Shown: positions 43,053-52,127 of the stretch, piece by piece | How positions within the stretch are numbered: the stretch's first letter is position 1 | Layout of the letters: every line of letters begins with the position of its first letter | Source: Murimonas intestini | GTDB taxonomy: Bacteria > Bacillota > Clostridia > Lachnospirales > Lachnospiraceae | NCBI GenBank assembly: GCA_003148945.1 | Contig: QGGY01000018.1 | Coordinates: 58,437 to 122,436 of the forward strand | Reading direction: 5' to 3' | Length of the DNA: 64,000 nt | Position numbers and translations under genes: made by a program | Notes under the pieces: model-generated | What the model was told of the DNA's origin: nothing | The model's input: only the letters and a program-made list of their open reading frames with translations | Database searches by the model: none

Positions 43053-43808
43053 ATGGCTGGATATAAGAAAACAGGCGGGTTCGGTGACCTGGAGGACTTT
43101 GAAAGGGAGGCTTTCGTAAAACTGGAAGGCGTTACTAAGGTTTATCATATGGGGGAGATAGATATCCATGCAGTGGATGGTATTGATTTTGAGATCGCCA
43201 AGGGTGAATTTGTAGTGATCGTGGGCCCCAGCGGCGCAGGCAAGACAACGGTTCTGAATATCCTGGGAGGGATGGACACGGCTTCAGGGGGCAAGGTACT
43301 GGTAGATAACAGAAATATAGCCAGATATTCCCAGAAGCAGCTGACCTCCTACAGAAGGGATGATATAGGGTTTGTCTTCCAGTTTTATAATCTGGTGCCT
43401 AACCTGACTGCTTTAGAGAATGTGGAGCTGGCCCTTCAGATATGCAGGAATCCTCTGAATGCCAGGGAAGTGCTTGAGGATGTGGGCCTTGGAGAAAGAC
43501 TGAACAACTTTCCGGCACAGCTCTCAGGCGGGGAGCAGCAGCGTGTCTCGATCGCCAGAGCGCTTGCCAAGAATCCTAAGCTTCTGCTGTGCGATGAACC
43601 TACAGGAGCCCTGGATTACCAGACAGGCAAAGCTATACTGAAGCTATTGCAGGATATGTGCAGGCTTAAGGGCATGACGGTCATTGTCATTACACACAAT
43701 ACCGCCCTGACGCCCATGGCGGACAGGGTGATCAAGATCAAAAACGGGAAGGTCTCCCAAATGTACAAGAATGAGACTCCTGTATCCGTAGAATATATTG
43801 AATGGTAG
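43053..43808 (+). CDS. ABC transporter ATP-binding protein (MacB/LolD type)
   Basis: A 251-aa ATPase with Walker [10 protein letters not shown] (about residues 64-72), Q loop FVFQFYNLV, signature LSGGEQQR, Walker [13 protein letters not shown] and H loop ITHN. About 20 extra residues precede the standard start of the fold. The GGAGG site lies seven bases before the ATG. It is paired with the giant permease that begins 8 bases after its stop. Confidence 0.93.
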   Translation: MAGYKKTGGFGDLEDFEREAFVKLEGVTKVYHMGEIDIHAVDGIDFEIAKGEFVVIVGPSGAGKTTVLNILGGMDTASGGKVLVDNRNIARYSQKQLTSYRRDDIGFVFQFYNLVPNLTALENVELALQICRNPLNAREVLEDVGLGERLNNFPAQLSGGEQQRVSIARALAKNPKLLLCDEPTGALDYQTGKAILKLLQDMCRLKGMTVIVITHNTALTPMADRVIKIKNGKVSQMYKNETPVSVEYIEW

Positions 43809-43816
43809 GGGATCAG

Positions 43817-46800
43817 ATGAAGAAGCGTGCACTCAGAAAAGATTTTTTTATGGAAATCAGAAAGAGCTTGAACAGGTTCATATCTATCTTTTTTATCGTA
43901 GCACTGGGAGTTGCCTTTTATTCAGGAATACAGGCTTCTGCTCCTGACATGCGCTATACAGGGGATGCATTCTACGATGAGCGGGACACTATGGATCTGA
44001 AGGTCATCAGCACTCTGGGAATAACAGACAAAGATGTGGAGGCGCTGAAGGCTCTTGACGGGATAGACAGGGTAGAGCCCGGATATATGCTGGATGCCAT
44101 GACAGGCTCCGGTGAAGATGAAAAGGTATTACATATTGAGTCTGTCCTGCCGGAAATGAATAAGCTTACCTTGTCAGAAGGTGAGATGCCGCAAAATGAA
44201 GGGGAATGCTTTCTGGATTCTGAATTTGCGGCAAATGCAGGATATAAAGTGGGAGATACCCTGACGCTGCGCCTTGATAAGGATACTGACGAAGATACTT
44301 TGAAGACGCTGGAATATAAAATATCAGGGATTGGCAGCAGCCCGGCTTATATTTCATTCAGCCGCGGCAGTACAAATATCGGGACTGGTGAGGTCAGCGG
44401 GTTTGCATACATATTACCTGAAAACTTTGACCAGGAGGTCTATACCCAGGCTTATATGAAGGTTAAGGGAGCGCAGGAGCTGGTGTGCTATTCCCAGGAG
44501 TATGAGGATCTGGTGGCGGAGGTACAGGGCCAAGTTGAGGGTATCGAGGATATCCAGTGTGAGCAGAGGTATAATGAGATACTCGATGGCGCTGATGATA
44601 AGATCGCGGAGGCACAGTCAGAACTGGATGAGGGCCAGAGTGAGGCAGATCAGAAGCTCTCAGAGGCTGAATCAGAGCTGATTGAAGGAGAATCTGAACT
44701 GGCGGAGGGCGAGTCAGAGCTGGCAAAGGCGAAGGCAGATCTGGAGGACGCCCAAAAAGAGCTGGCAGACTCCAAAGCGACCATTGAGGAAAAGCAGGAG
44801 GAATGGAATAATTCTAACGAAGAACTGGGCAATGCCTGGCAGCAGTATGCTGATGGAAAAGCCCAGCTTGAGGCCAAGGAGGCGGAGTATAACGCATCCT
44901 ACCCGGATGCCCAGGCCCAGATAGACAATGGGTGGCAGCAGCTCTCAGATGGAAAGGCACAGCTGGAGCAGGAAGAGGCAAATTATAATGCGGGCGTGGC
45001 GGAGCTTCAGGGGAAGAAGGATGAATATGAGTCAGGAGTTGCCCAGATCGCTCAGGCAAGACAGGATCTGGAGGCCGGTGAGGCTCAGCTTGCGGCAGCA
45101 AAGCAGGAGTATGATGCGGGTATGGCCGGACTGGATTCTGCCAGGGAGCAGCTGGCAGCGCTTCAGCAGCTGATCGATGCAGGGAGCGCCACAGAGGAGC
45201 AGATAGCGGCAGCTTCTGCTATAGAGGCCACCATTGCTGAGCAGGAGCCAGGCTTAACTGCAGCTGGCCAATATATAGCAGAGCAGGAACAGCTGCTTCA
45301 GGCCTCGCGTGCCGAGCTGGATGCGCAGGAGGCAGCCCTTCCTGATGCCGGAACGGTACAGGCGGAATTTGATGCAGCCCAGGCACAGCTTGACCAGGGC
45401 AAAAACCAGCTGGACGCAGCCAGGACAGAGATAGCAAATACGGAGGCCCAGCTGACTTCAGCCCAGGCCCAGCTGGATTCAGCATCAGCCCAGCTGCAGC
45501 AGGCCAGGGAAGAGCTTGCGTCAAATGAGGCGGCTCTTGCAGCAGCCCAGACCCAGTTGGATGACGGGGCGGCTCAGCTGGAGGATGGACGTAAACAGAT
45601 AGCTGACGGTGAACAGCAGATAGCTGACGGCGAAAAAGAAATTGAGGATGCAGAAAAAGAGATAGCAGAGAATAAGAAGAAGCTGGAGGACGGCAGGAAA
45701 GAGTATGAGCAGGCTAAAATCGATGCCCAGGATGAACTTGAAAAGGGCAGACAGAAGATAGAAGATGCAAAGGCTGAGCTGGCTGACCTTGAGATGCCGG
45801 AGTGGATCATATATGACAGGTCATCTCTGAGTGAATATACAGGTTTTGGGGATAATGCAGACAGGATGAAAAATATAGGAGAGGTTTTCCCTGTCCTGTT
45901 CTTCCTGGTGGCAGCGCTTATCAGCCTGACGACCATGACCAGGATGGTTGAGGAGGAGAGGACACAGATCGGGACTATGAAGGCCCTGGGTTATTCTAAA
46001 TGGCCTATCATGTCAAAGTATGTCTACTATGCACTGCTGGCGACAGTGGGCGGCAGTGTGTTCGGCGCCCTGATAGGTGAGAAGGTATTCCCGTGGGTGA
46101 TCATAAGGGCTTATGAGATCATGTATCATATTCCTAATCTGGAGATCCCATACAATCTGCAGTTTGCTCTGATAGCTACCGGGGCCGCAGTGTTCTGTAC
46201 AATGGCGGCAACGCTTGCGTCCTGCTACAAGGAGCTTTCAGAGACGCCTGCTTCCCTCATGCGCCCGCCTGCGCCTAAGCAGGGCAAGAGGGTGCTGCTT
46301 GAGAGAGTGACATTTATCTGGAAGCATTTAAGCTTTACCTGGAAGTCCACGATCAGGAACCTGTTCAGATATAAGAAGCGGTTCTTTATGACTATATTCG
46401 GAATTGGAGGCTGTATGGCGCTGATGCTTGTGGGATTTGGCATCAGGGACTCCGTTACAAACATTGCAGTCCTGCAGTACGGGGAACTGCAGCTTTATGA
46501 TGGCATGGTCATTCTGAATGAAGATGCCAGTGATCCGCAGATAGAGGAGCTGGAAGAGTTCCTGTCTGAGAATCCCAAAGCTTCAGAAAAACTTCCTGCT
46601 GTAATGAAAAAGGTAAAGATGACATCATCTTCGGCATCAGGCAATCAGGAGGTATACCTGGTGGTTCCGGAAAATCTGGATGATTTCAGCAAATTCTTTG
46701 TGCTGAGAGACCGCAGGACAAAGACCCCATATACGCTAGATGATAGCGGAATCGTCCTGGCTGAGAAGACAGCCAAGCAGCTGGGGGCTGGTGTGGGGGA

Positions 46801-47479
46801 TACTGTAGAGATTGTGGAAGATAATGGAAAGAACAAAGAAGCAAAAGTATCCGCCATCTGTGAGAACTATGTGAGCAACTATGCTTATATGGCCCCGGGA
46901 ATGTACAAAGACCTTTATGGAGATGAGGCCAAATACAACAGTATTTTCTTTATGACTCCTGAACATGACAGTGCGTCAGCGTCCCAGTTAGGTCAGGAAG
47001 CGCTGAAATATAAGGGGGCTCTGAGCGTCAGCTACACCGGAAGTGTCATGAATGAGGTCAACGATATGCTGAGCAGCCTGGATACTGTAATCGTGGTCCT
47101 GATTACATCTGCCGGTATGCTTGCATTTGTGGTATTATATAATCTGAATAATATCAATATCAATGAGCGGAAGCGGGAGCTGGCTACCTTCAAGGTGCTC
47201 GGTTTCTACGACAAAGAAGTATCCGCCTATGTATACAGGGAAAATATCCTGCTTACCCTTATAGGGGCGGCCGTGGGCTCAGGGCTGGGGACTATCCTGC
47301 ACCGGTTTGTCATTGTTACAGTTGAAGTGGATGCTGCCATGTTTGGAAGGAATATTGAACCATTGAGCTTTGTATATTCCATCCTGTTTACATTTGCATT
47401 CTCACTTTTTGTAAATGGTGTCATGTACTTCAAGCTGAAGAAAATTGATATGGTAGAATCATTAAAAAGTATAGAATAG
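43817..47479 (+). CDS. FtsX-type ABC permease with a giant extracellular coiled coil
   Basis: A 1220-aa permease with two FtsX repeats. The N-terminal membrane segment is at about residues 20-40, then a MacB-like core (about 45-250), a long coiled coil (about 255-660) made of Ala/Gln/Glu/Leu-rich heptads, three membrane segments (about 690-820), a short link, another anchor (about 860-885), a second core domain and a final three-segment FtsX unit (about 1095-1215). Such ABC systems move or sense substrates at the cell wall; the coiled coil would project tens of nanometres outside. The start at 43817 was preferred to 43802 because AGGGG precedes it. Confidence 0.9.
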   Translation: MKKRALRKDFFMEIRKSLNRFISIFFIVALGVAFYSGIQASAPDMRYTGDAFYDERDTMDLKVISTLGITDKDVEALKALDGIDRVEPGYMLDAMTGSGEDEKVLHIESVLPEMNKLTLSEGEMPQNEGECFLDSEFAANAGYKVGDTLTLRLDKDTDEDTLKTLEYKISGIGSSPAYISFSRGSTNIGTGEVSGFAYILPENFDQEVYTQAYMKVKGAQELVCYSQEYEDLVAEVQGQVEGIEDIQCEQRYNEILDGADDKIAEAQSELDEGQSEADQKLSEAESELIEGESELAEGESELAKAKADLEDAQKELADSKATIEEKQEEWNNSNEELGNAWQQYADGKAQLEAKEAEYNASYPDAQAQIDNGWQQLSDGKAQLEQEEANYNAGVAELQGKKDEYESGVAQIAQARQDLEAGEAQLAAAKQEYDAGMAGLDSAREQLAALQQLIDAGSATEEQIAAASAIEATIAEQEPGLTAAGQYIAEQEQLLQASRAELDAQEAALPDAGTVQAEFDAAQAQLDQGKNQLDAARTEIANTEAQLTSAQAQLDSASAQLQQAREELASNEAALAAAQTQLDDGAAQLEDGRKQIADGEQQIADGEKEIEDAEKEIAENKKKLEDGRKEYEQAKIDAQDELEKGRQKIEDAKAELADLEMPEWIIYDRSSLSEYTGFGDNADRMKNIGEVFPVLFFLVAALISLTTMTRMVEEERTQIGTMKALGYSKWPIMSKYVYYALLATVGGSVFGALIGEKVFPWVIIRAYEIMYHIPNLEIPYNLQFALIATGAAVFCTMAATLASCYKELSETPASLMRPPAPKQGKRVLLERVTFIWKHLSFTWKSTIRNLFRYKKRFFMTIFGIGGCMALMLVGFGIRDSVTNIAVLQYGELQLYDGMVILNEDASDPQIEELEEFLSENPKASEKLPAVMKKVKMTSSSASGNQEVYLVVPENLDDFSKFFVLRDRRTKTPYTLDDSGIVLAEKTAKQLGAGVGDTVEIVEDNGKNKEAKVSAICENYVSNYAYMAPGMYKDLYGDEAKYNSIFFMTPEHDSASASQLGQEALKYKGALSVSYTGSVMNEVNDMLSSLDTVIVVLITSAGMLAFVVLYNLNNININERKRELATFKVLGFYDKEVSAYVYRENILLTLIGAAVGSGLGTILHRFVIVTVEVDAAMFGRNIEPLSFVYSILFTFAFSLFVNGVMYFKLKKIDMVESLKSIE

Positions 47480-47487
47480 AGGTCAAA

Positions 47488-48936
47488 ATGAAATTACCAG
47501 AAGCGTTTGCCGATAAAATGAAGAACATCCTTGGAAAGGAGTATGAGGCTTTTGAGGCGGGGTATGATATGCCCCGCCAGTATGGGCTGAGGGTGAATAC
47601 TCTCAAGATCAGCACGGAAAAGTTTGAGCATATTGCGCCGTTCCATCTGACAAAGATACCCTGGATAGAAAATGGTTATTACTATGAGGAGGAGGACGCT
47701 CCGTCCCGCCATCCATATTATTATGCAGGTCTGTACTATCTGCAGGAGCCCAGCGCTATGACTCCCGCTTCCAGGCTGCCTGTAAATCCCGGGGAGAAGG
47801 TGCTGGATCTGTGTGCTGCTCCGGGAGGGAAGGCCACAGAGCTGGGGGCAAGACTGAGAGGAGAGGGGCTGCTTGTGGCAAATGACATCAGCGCGTCCAG
47901 AGCAAAAGCCCTGCTTAAAAATGTGGAAGTATTCGGAATCCCCAATTCATTTCTGATCAATGAGGTGCCGGGCAATATATCAGACAGGTTTGAAGAATTC
48001 TTTGATAAGATACTGGTAGATGCCCCGTGCTCCGGGGAGGGGATGTTCAGAAAGGAGCCGGAGGTCATGAAGGCCTGGAGTGAGGACAAGCCGGCTGCCT
48101 GCGCCAGGGTGCAGAAGGAGATCATCCTGCAGGCGGCAAAGATGCTGCGGCCCGGCGGAATGCTCCTGTATTCTACCTGTACATTTTCACCGGAGGAGAA
48201 TGAGCAGGTTATCCAGTATCTGCTGGATAACAGGGAAGATTTTGAATTAGTGCCGGCCAAAGGGTATGATGGATTCTCAGAAGGACGCCCTGATCTGGCA
48301 GGTGGCAATGAAGAACTGAAGAAGTGTGTGCGCATCTGGCCTCACAAAATGCAGGGTGAGGGACATTTTCTCGCATTGCTGCATAAGAAGGGGGATTCCT
48401 TAAATACTGGCGCTGCTGCTGTAACGTCAGCGGTGCAGGACGGGCAGCAGAAGGAAGAGAAGGCCGTGGTCCCGGCTTCGGAAGGACTGAAAGGGGCCAA
48501 AAATATCACGAAAACAGATAAGGCTGTGCTGGAAGAATTTTTCTGTGATGTCTATATGGATATAGACTGGAGCAGGGTAGAAATACGTAAGGGTCAGGTC
48601 TATTACGTACCTGGCGCCCTGGGAGAACAGAGAGGTGTGAATTTCCTCCGCAATGGACTGTATCTGGGCGAACTGAAGAAGGACAGGTTTGAACCCAGCC
48701 AGTCATTTGCCATGGCTTTGCATAAGTCAGACTACAGGATATGCCTGAATTTTCCATGGACGGACAGCAGGGTATCAAAATATCTGCGGGGAGAGACAGT
48801 GACTGTAGACGATATGCCTATCAAACGCCAGAGGGGCTGGCAGCTCATCTGCGTGAACGGGTACCCCCTTGGCTGGGGCAAGCTTGTAAACGGCCTTTTA
48901 AAGAACAAATATCTCCCGGGATGGAGGATGAGATAG
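47488..48936 (+). CDS. RsmF-like rRNA cytosine-C5 methyltransferase
   Basis: A 482-aa NOL1/NOP2/Sun family enzyme. SAM site motif LDLCAAPGGKATELG is at about residues 105-119, VDAPCSGEGMFRKEP at about 177-191 with one catalytic Cys, and YSTCTFSPEENE at about 229-240 with the second. The C-terminal region (about 350-480), with WQLICVNGYPLGWGKL, is the RNA-binding extension of the RsmF type. It methylates cytosine in 16S rRNA in relatives; the exact position is not predictable here. It starts 8 bases after the permease stop. Confidence 0.92.
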   Translation: MKLPEAFADKMKNILGKEYEAFEAGYDMPRQYGLRVNTLKISTEKFEHIAPFHLTKIPWIENGYYYEEEDAPSRHPYYYAGLYYLQEPSAMTPASRLPVNPGEKVLDLCAAPGGKATELGARLRGEGLLVANDISASRAKALLKNVEVFGIPNSFLINEVPGNISDRFEEFFDKILVDAPCSGEGMFRKEPEVMKAWSEDKPAACARVQKEIILQAAKMLRPGGMLLYSTCTFSPEENEQVIQYLLDNREDFELVPAKGYDGFSEGRPDLAGGNEELKKCVRIWPHKMQGEGHFLALLHKKGDSLNTGAAAVTSAVQDGQQKEEKAVVPASEGLKGAKNITKTDKAVLEEFFCDVYMDIDWSRVEIRKGQVYYVPGALGEQRGVNFLRNGLYLGELKKDRFEPSQSFAMALHKSDYRICLNFPWTDSRVSKYLRGETVTVDDMPIKRQRGWQLICVNGYPLGWGKLVNGLLKNKYLPGWRMR

Positions 48937-49110
48937 AAGAAAAAGGGAGAAACGGAAAAATATGTCGAAAAAGGTTGTTTTAGGGGTGGAAATTCATTAA
49001 CCGATTGTATATAATGAAAGATGCGTTGAAAATATAGCAAAGTAAAAGTGACTGTCCGGCGTCTGTTATAAAATACCGGCTGGTTACAAGAGTGAAAAGG
49101 AGAGAAGTTC

Positions 49111-49824
49111 ATGGAAGTAGTATCAATTGAAAAAGAGCTACGGGAAAATGCGTATCCAGGACGAGGAATCGTTATTGGAAGAACCCCGGATGGGACCAAG
49201 GCCGTTACGGCTTACTTCATTATGGGAAGAAGTGAGAACAGCCGGAACCGTGTCTTCGTGGAAGACGGAGAGGGAATCCGAACACAGGCATTTGATCCGG
49301 CAAAATTAACAGACCCAAGCCTTATTATCTATGCGCCTGTACGCGTATTGGGAAATAAGACGATCGTGACAAACGGTGACCAGACAGACACGATCTATGA
49401 GGGTATGGACAAACAGCTGACTTTTGAGCAGTCTCTGAGAACGAGAGAGTTTGAGCCAGATGGTCCGAATTATACGCCAAGGATTTCTGGTATCCTGCAT
49501 ATTGAAAACGGAAATTTCAACTATGCAATGTCTATCTTAAAGAGCAACAATGGAAATCCTGATTCCTGCAACCGTTTCACCTTTGCATATCAGAACGCCC
49601 AGGCTGGGGAGGCACGCTTTATCCACACTTATAAATGCGATGGCAATCCTCTTCCAAGCTTTGAAGGAGAGCCGACATTAGTTGATGTGTCAGACGACAT
49701 TGATGCTTATACAGAACTGCTCTGGAGCAGTCTGAACGAAGATAACAAAGTATCATTGTTTGTACGTTATATTGATATCCAGACAGGTACATACGAAACA
49801 AGAATCGTCAACAAAAATAAATAG
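49111..49824 (+). CDS. IMP cyclohydrolase (PurO-like)
   Basis: A 237-aa protein of the IMP cyclohydrolase-like family (PF07826), which closes the ring of FAICAR to give inosine monophosphate, the last step of purine synthesis. Motifs are GRGIVIGRTPDG near the N-terminus and AYFIMGRSENSRNRVF at about residues 34-49. It is unrelated in fold to the cyclohydrolase half of PurH. The neighbour 13 bases downstream supplies the preceding step, so the pair replaces the bifunctional PurH. The 174-base gap upstream holds a TATAAT at about 49007-49012 but no recognised purine riboswitch. Confidence 0.9.
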   Translation: MEVVSIEKELRENAYPGRGIVIGRTPDGTKAVTAYFIMGRSENSRNRVFVEDGEGIRTQAFDPAKLTDPSLIIYAPVRVLGNKTIVTNGDQTDTIYEGMDKQLTFEQSLRTREFEPDGPNYTPRISGILHIENGNFNYAMSILKSNNGNPDSCNRFTFAYQNAQAGEARFIHTYKCDGNPLPSFEGEPTLVDVSDDIDAYTELLWSSLNEDNKVSLFVRYIDIQTGTYETRIVNKNK

Positions 49825-49837
49825 GAGGCCTCTTATA

Positions 49838-51016
49838 ATGAAAGAATTAGAATTAAAATACGGGTGTAACCCTAATCAGAAACCGGCAAAGATCTCTGTG
49901 TCTGATGGAAGGGACCTTCCAATTAAGGTTCTTCTTGGAAAAGCCGGATATATTAATTTCATGGATGCTTTAAACGGCTGGCAGCTTGTAAGCGAGTTGA
50001 AAGCAGCTACAGGGCTTCCGGCAGCTGCATCCTTTAAGCATGTTTCACCGGCAGGAGCAGCAGTAGGGCTTCCTCTGGATGATGTATTAAAAAAGATCTA
50101 CTTTGTGGATGATATGGGTGACCTTTCTCCGCTGGCATGTGCTTACGCAAGGGCAAGAGGCGCTGACAGAATGTCTTCCTTTGGTGATTTTATTTCTCTT
50201 TCTGACGTGTGTGATGCTGACACTGCATCTATCATTAAAAGAGAAGTTTCAGACGGCGTGATCGCTCCGGGGTATACTGAGGAGGCACTTGCTATCCTTA
50301 AACAGAAGAAAAACGGCGGCTACACAGTGATCGAGATCGATCCTGAGTACAGGCCGGCTCCTATTGAGCACAAGGATGTGTTCGGTATTACATTTGAACA
50401 GGGCAGAAATGAGTTAAAGATCGATAATGATCTGCTTGCAAATGTAGTGACAGCAAACAAAGATCTTACAGAGCAGGGAAAAATGGATCTTGTGATCTCC
50501 CTGATCACTCTGAAGTACACACAGTCAAATTCAGTATGCTACGCAAAGGGCGGACAGGCCATCGGAGTAGGCGCAGGACAGCAGTCCAGGGTACACTGTA
50601 CACGTCTGGCGGGAAATAAGGCAGATAACTGGTTCCTCCGCCAGTGTCCGAAGGTTCTGGAGCTCCAGTTTGTAGATGGAATCCGCCGTGCGGACAGGGA
50701 CAATGCGATAGATGTATATATTGGCGATGAGTACATGGATGTGCTCTCTGACGGAGCCTGGGAGAAGATCTTCAAGGTAAAACCGGAAGTCTTCACAAAA
50801 GAAGAGAAAAGGGCATGGCTTGACAAGATGAGCGATGTAGCTCTCGGATCTGACGCCTTCTTCCCATTTGGCGATAACATCGAGCGTGCTTACAAGAGCG
50901 GCGTAAAATATATCGCAGAGCCGGGTGGCTCTGTAAGGGATGACCAGGTGATCGCTACATGTGACAAGTACGGCATGGCTATGGCATTTACAGGCATCCG
51001 CCTCTTCCACCACTAA
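49838..51016 (+). CDS. AICAR transformylase, stand-alone
   Basis: A 392-aa protein equivalent to the formyltransferase part of PurH, without the cyclohydrolase domain. It opens ELKYGCNPNQKPA and contains ASFKHVSPAGAA (about residues 64-75), TLKYTQSNSVCYAKGGQAIG (about 227-246), GAGQQSRVHCTRLAG (about 248-262), SDAFFPFGDNIE (about 340) and EPGGSVRDD near the end, all hallmarks of AICAR formyltransferase. It formylates AICAR with 10-formyltetrahydrofolate. The start at 49838 has GGAGG upstream; a longer frame from 49760 overlaps the cyclohydrolase gene. Confidence 0.95.
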   Translation: MKELELKYGCNPNQKPAKISVSDGRDLPIKVLLGKAGYINFMDALNGWQLVSELKAATGLPAAASFKHVSPAGAAVGLPLDDVLKKIYFVDDMGDLSPLACAYARARGADRMSSFGDFISLSDVCDADTASIIKREVSDGVIAPGYTEEALAILKQKKNGGYTVIEIDPEYRPAPIEHKDVFGITFEQGRNELKIDNDLLANVVTANKDLTEQGKMDLVISLITLKYTQSNSVCYAKGGQAIGVGAGQQSRVHCTRLAGNKADNWFLRQCPKVLELQFVDGIRRADRDNAIDVYIGDEYMDVLSDGAWEKIFKVKPEVFTKEEKRAWLDKMSDVALGSDAFFPFGDNIERAYKSGVKYIAEPGGSVRDDQVIATCDKYGMAMAFTGIRLFHH

Positions 51017-51042
51017 TAAGTATTTTGTATAAAAGACAATAA

Positions 51043-51087
51043 AAAAGCAGATCTGTTCCGGGTGCGACGGAGAACAGATCTGCTTTT
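51043..51087. terminator. Terminator of the purine unit
   Basis: AAAAGCAGATCTGTTC (51043-51058) pairs perfectly with GAACAGATCTGCTTTT (51072-51087). A and T runs on both sides allow function in either direction. Confidence 0.92.
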
Positions 51088-51102
51088 GATTGTTAGGACT
51101 GT

Positions 51103-51549
51103 TTAAGCAGTTTTAGTCTCAGCTTTTGTTTCGATTACTTTGGTTTTTCTCATATACAGAGAAACCTCAGAAACGATGAAGCTGAGCAGCAGCAGTACGG
51201 CACATATGATGACTTCCTGAATGTGAGGAAATGGCTCAATACCGTAGATTGTATCGGCAACAGGCCAGATGATCAGATGAACATACATCAGGAAGGAAAT
51301 GCCGCTGCCGATGCAAAGGGCAACAGGTGCAAAACCATCAAGCTTACGGACCATCAGCATAGCTGCAGCGATAACTGCTGTTACACTCAGCAGGATCCAT
51401 ACAGTGGAGTCATAGATAGGCTCCTTATATTCCATTGATTTAAAATTAATCCCATACATAATAGCAGCTGCGAGGCAAAGCACAACTGCGGCGATACCGA
51501 CATAGAAGCCGGCAGCTTTTTTTACCGGGGTATCTTGTTTAGCTGTCAT
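51103..51549 (-). CDS. Four-helix membrane protein, unrecognised
   Basis: A 148-aa protein with four hydrophobic segments (about residues 12-32, 47-65, 73-95 and 108-130) and a basic C-terminal tail. No motif was recognised. It is divergent from the GH3 gene and shares its upstream region, so a role in the glycoside locus is possible. Small membrane proteins of this kind are seen near GPH symporter and beta-glucosidase genes in related bacteria, which is an impression rather than a tested link. Confidence 0.75.
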   Translation of the reverse strand: MTAKQDTPVKKAAGFYVGIAAVVLCLAAAIMYGINFKSMEYKEPIYDSTVWILLSVTAVIAAAMLMVRKLDGFAPVALCIGSGISFLMYVHLIIWPVADTIYGIEPFPHIQEVIICAVLLLLSFIVSEVSLYMRKTKVIETKAETKTA

Positions 51550-51780
51550 AATTAAAACTCCTTTCCACTTCTACTGCATGCCGATGTTCTAGCAGGCGGC
51601 TGTAACATTTTGAATCATTGAATGCAGCGCTGAGACCGTTAGTGCCAGAGAACCGCATTTCCCTGAAAATCCTGAAAACACCGGTTAACAACGCATTCCT
51701 CAAGTAAGAATATTATGACATGTAATATGTTATATGTCAAATTTATATCACGATTTTAAAAGCCCGCATAAAATGACATG
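51550..51780. other. Upstream region without recognised features
   Basis: This part of the 578-base gap between the divergent membrane protein and GH3 genes is AT-rich. I see the ribosome site of the minus-strand gene (AAAGGAG, near 51560) and a short palindromic ACATGTAATATGTTATATGT segment near 51719, but nothing that can be named. Confidence 0.4.
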
Positions 51781-51787
51781 GAATGAA

Positions 51788-51937
51788 TTCACGTCATAAA
51801 ACAGATTATACACGACAGAAAAATCCGTTCGCACATATATAAAAGACGTGAAATGATAAAAATATTCATTGCGGCAGTACATAGATTTTACACGACATGG
51901 CCTGAGTCTTCCCTAGTTGGCAAAAAACGAATATAAT
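51788..51937 (+). promoter_or_regulatory. Phased direct repeats (probable LytTR sites) and promoter of the first GH3 gene
   Basis: TTCACGTCA (51788-51796) and TACACGACA (51809-51817) are 21 bases apart; TTGCGGCAG (51869-51877) and CACGACA (51891-51897) form a second pair with the same phase. The inverted TTCACGTC lies at 51852-51845. LytTR regulators bind such pairs of short direct repeats about two helical turns apart. A -10 TATAAT follows at 51932-51937 with no usable -35 (TTCCCT), as expected for an activated promoter. The regulator at 58933 is the likely binder. Confidence 0.6.
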
Positions 51938-52127
51938 AGAGGCATAACTTTAAATGTATATGCTCTGCACAAGGGTGCTTTCAGTATATCGTGCATCTGC
52001 CGATGGGATGCCGGTAGTTCGGGATGGTTTGTGCAAAGCTCTTGTGTGCTGTTACCGCATTGACAGCTGCGCAGGTACTTAAACAGTTGTATTATCAATC
52101 TAGAAAGAGAAGGAGAGGAGATTGCTT

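Noticed and set aside
42538..43053. A TnpB/IscB guide-RNA nuclease with the IS200-like transposase
   Set aside because: No large nuclease frame lies on either strand near the transposase; the next gene is an ABC ATPase.
44166..45936. Several minus-strand open frames opposite the coiled-coil permease
   Set aside because: They are shadows produced by the repetitive codon pattern of the coiled coil and have low-complexity translations and no ribosome sites.
48937..49110. A purine riboswitch upstream of the IMP cyclohydrolase gene
   Set aside because: The conserved junction and loop sequences of the purine aptamer were not found; only a promoter-like TATAAT is seen.
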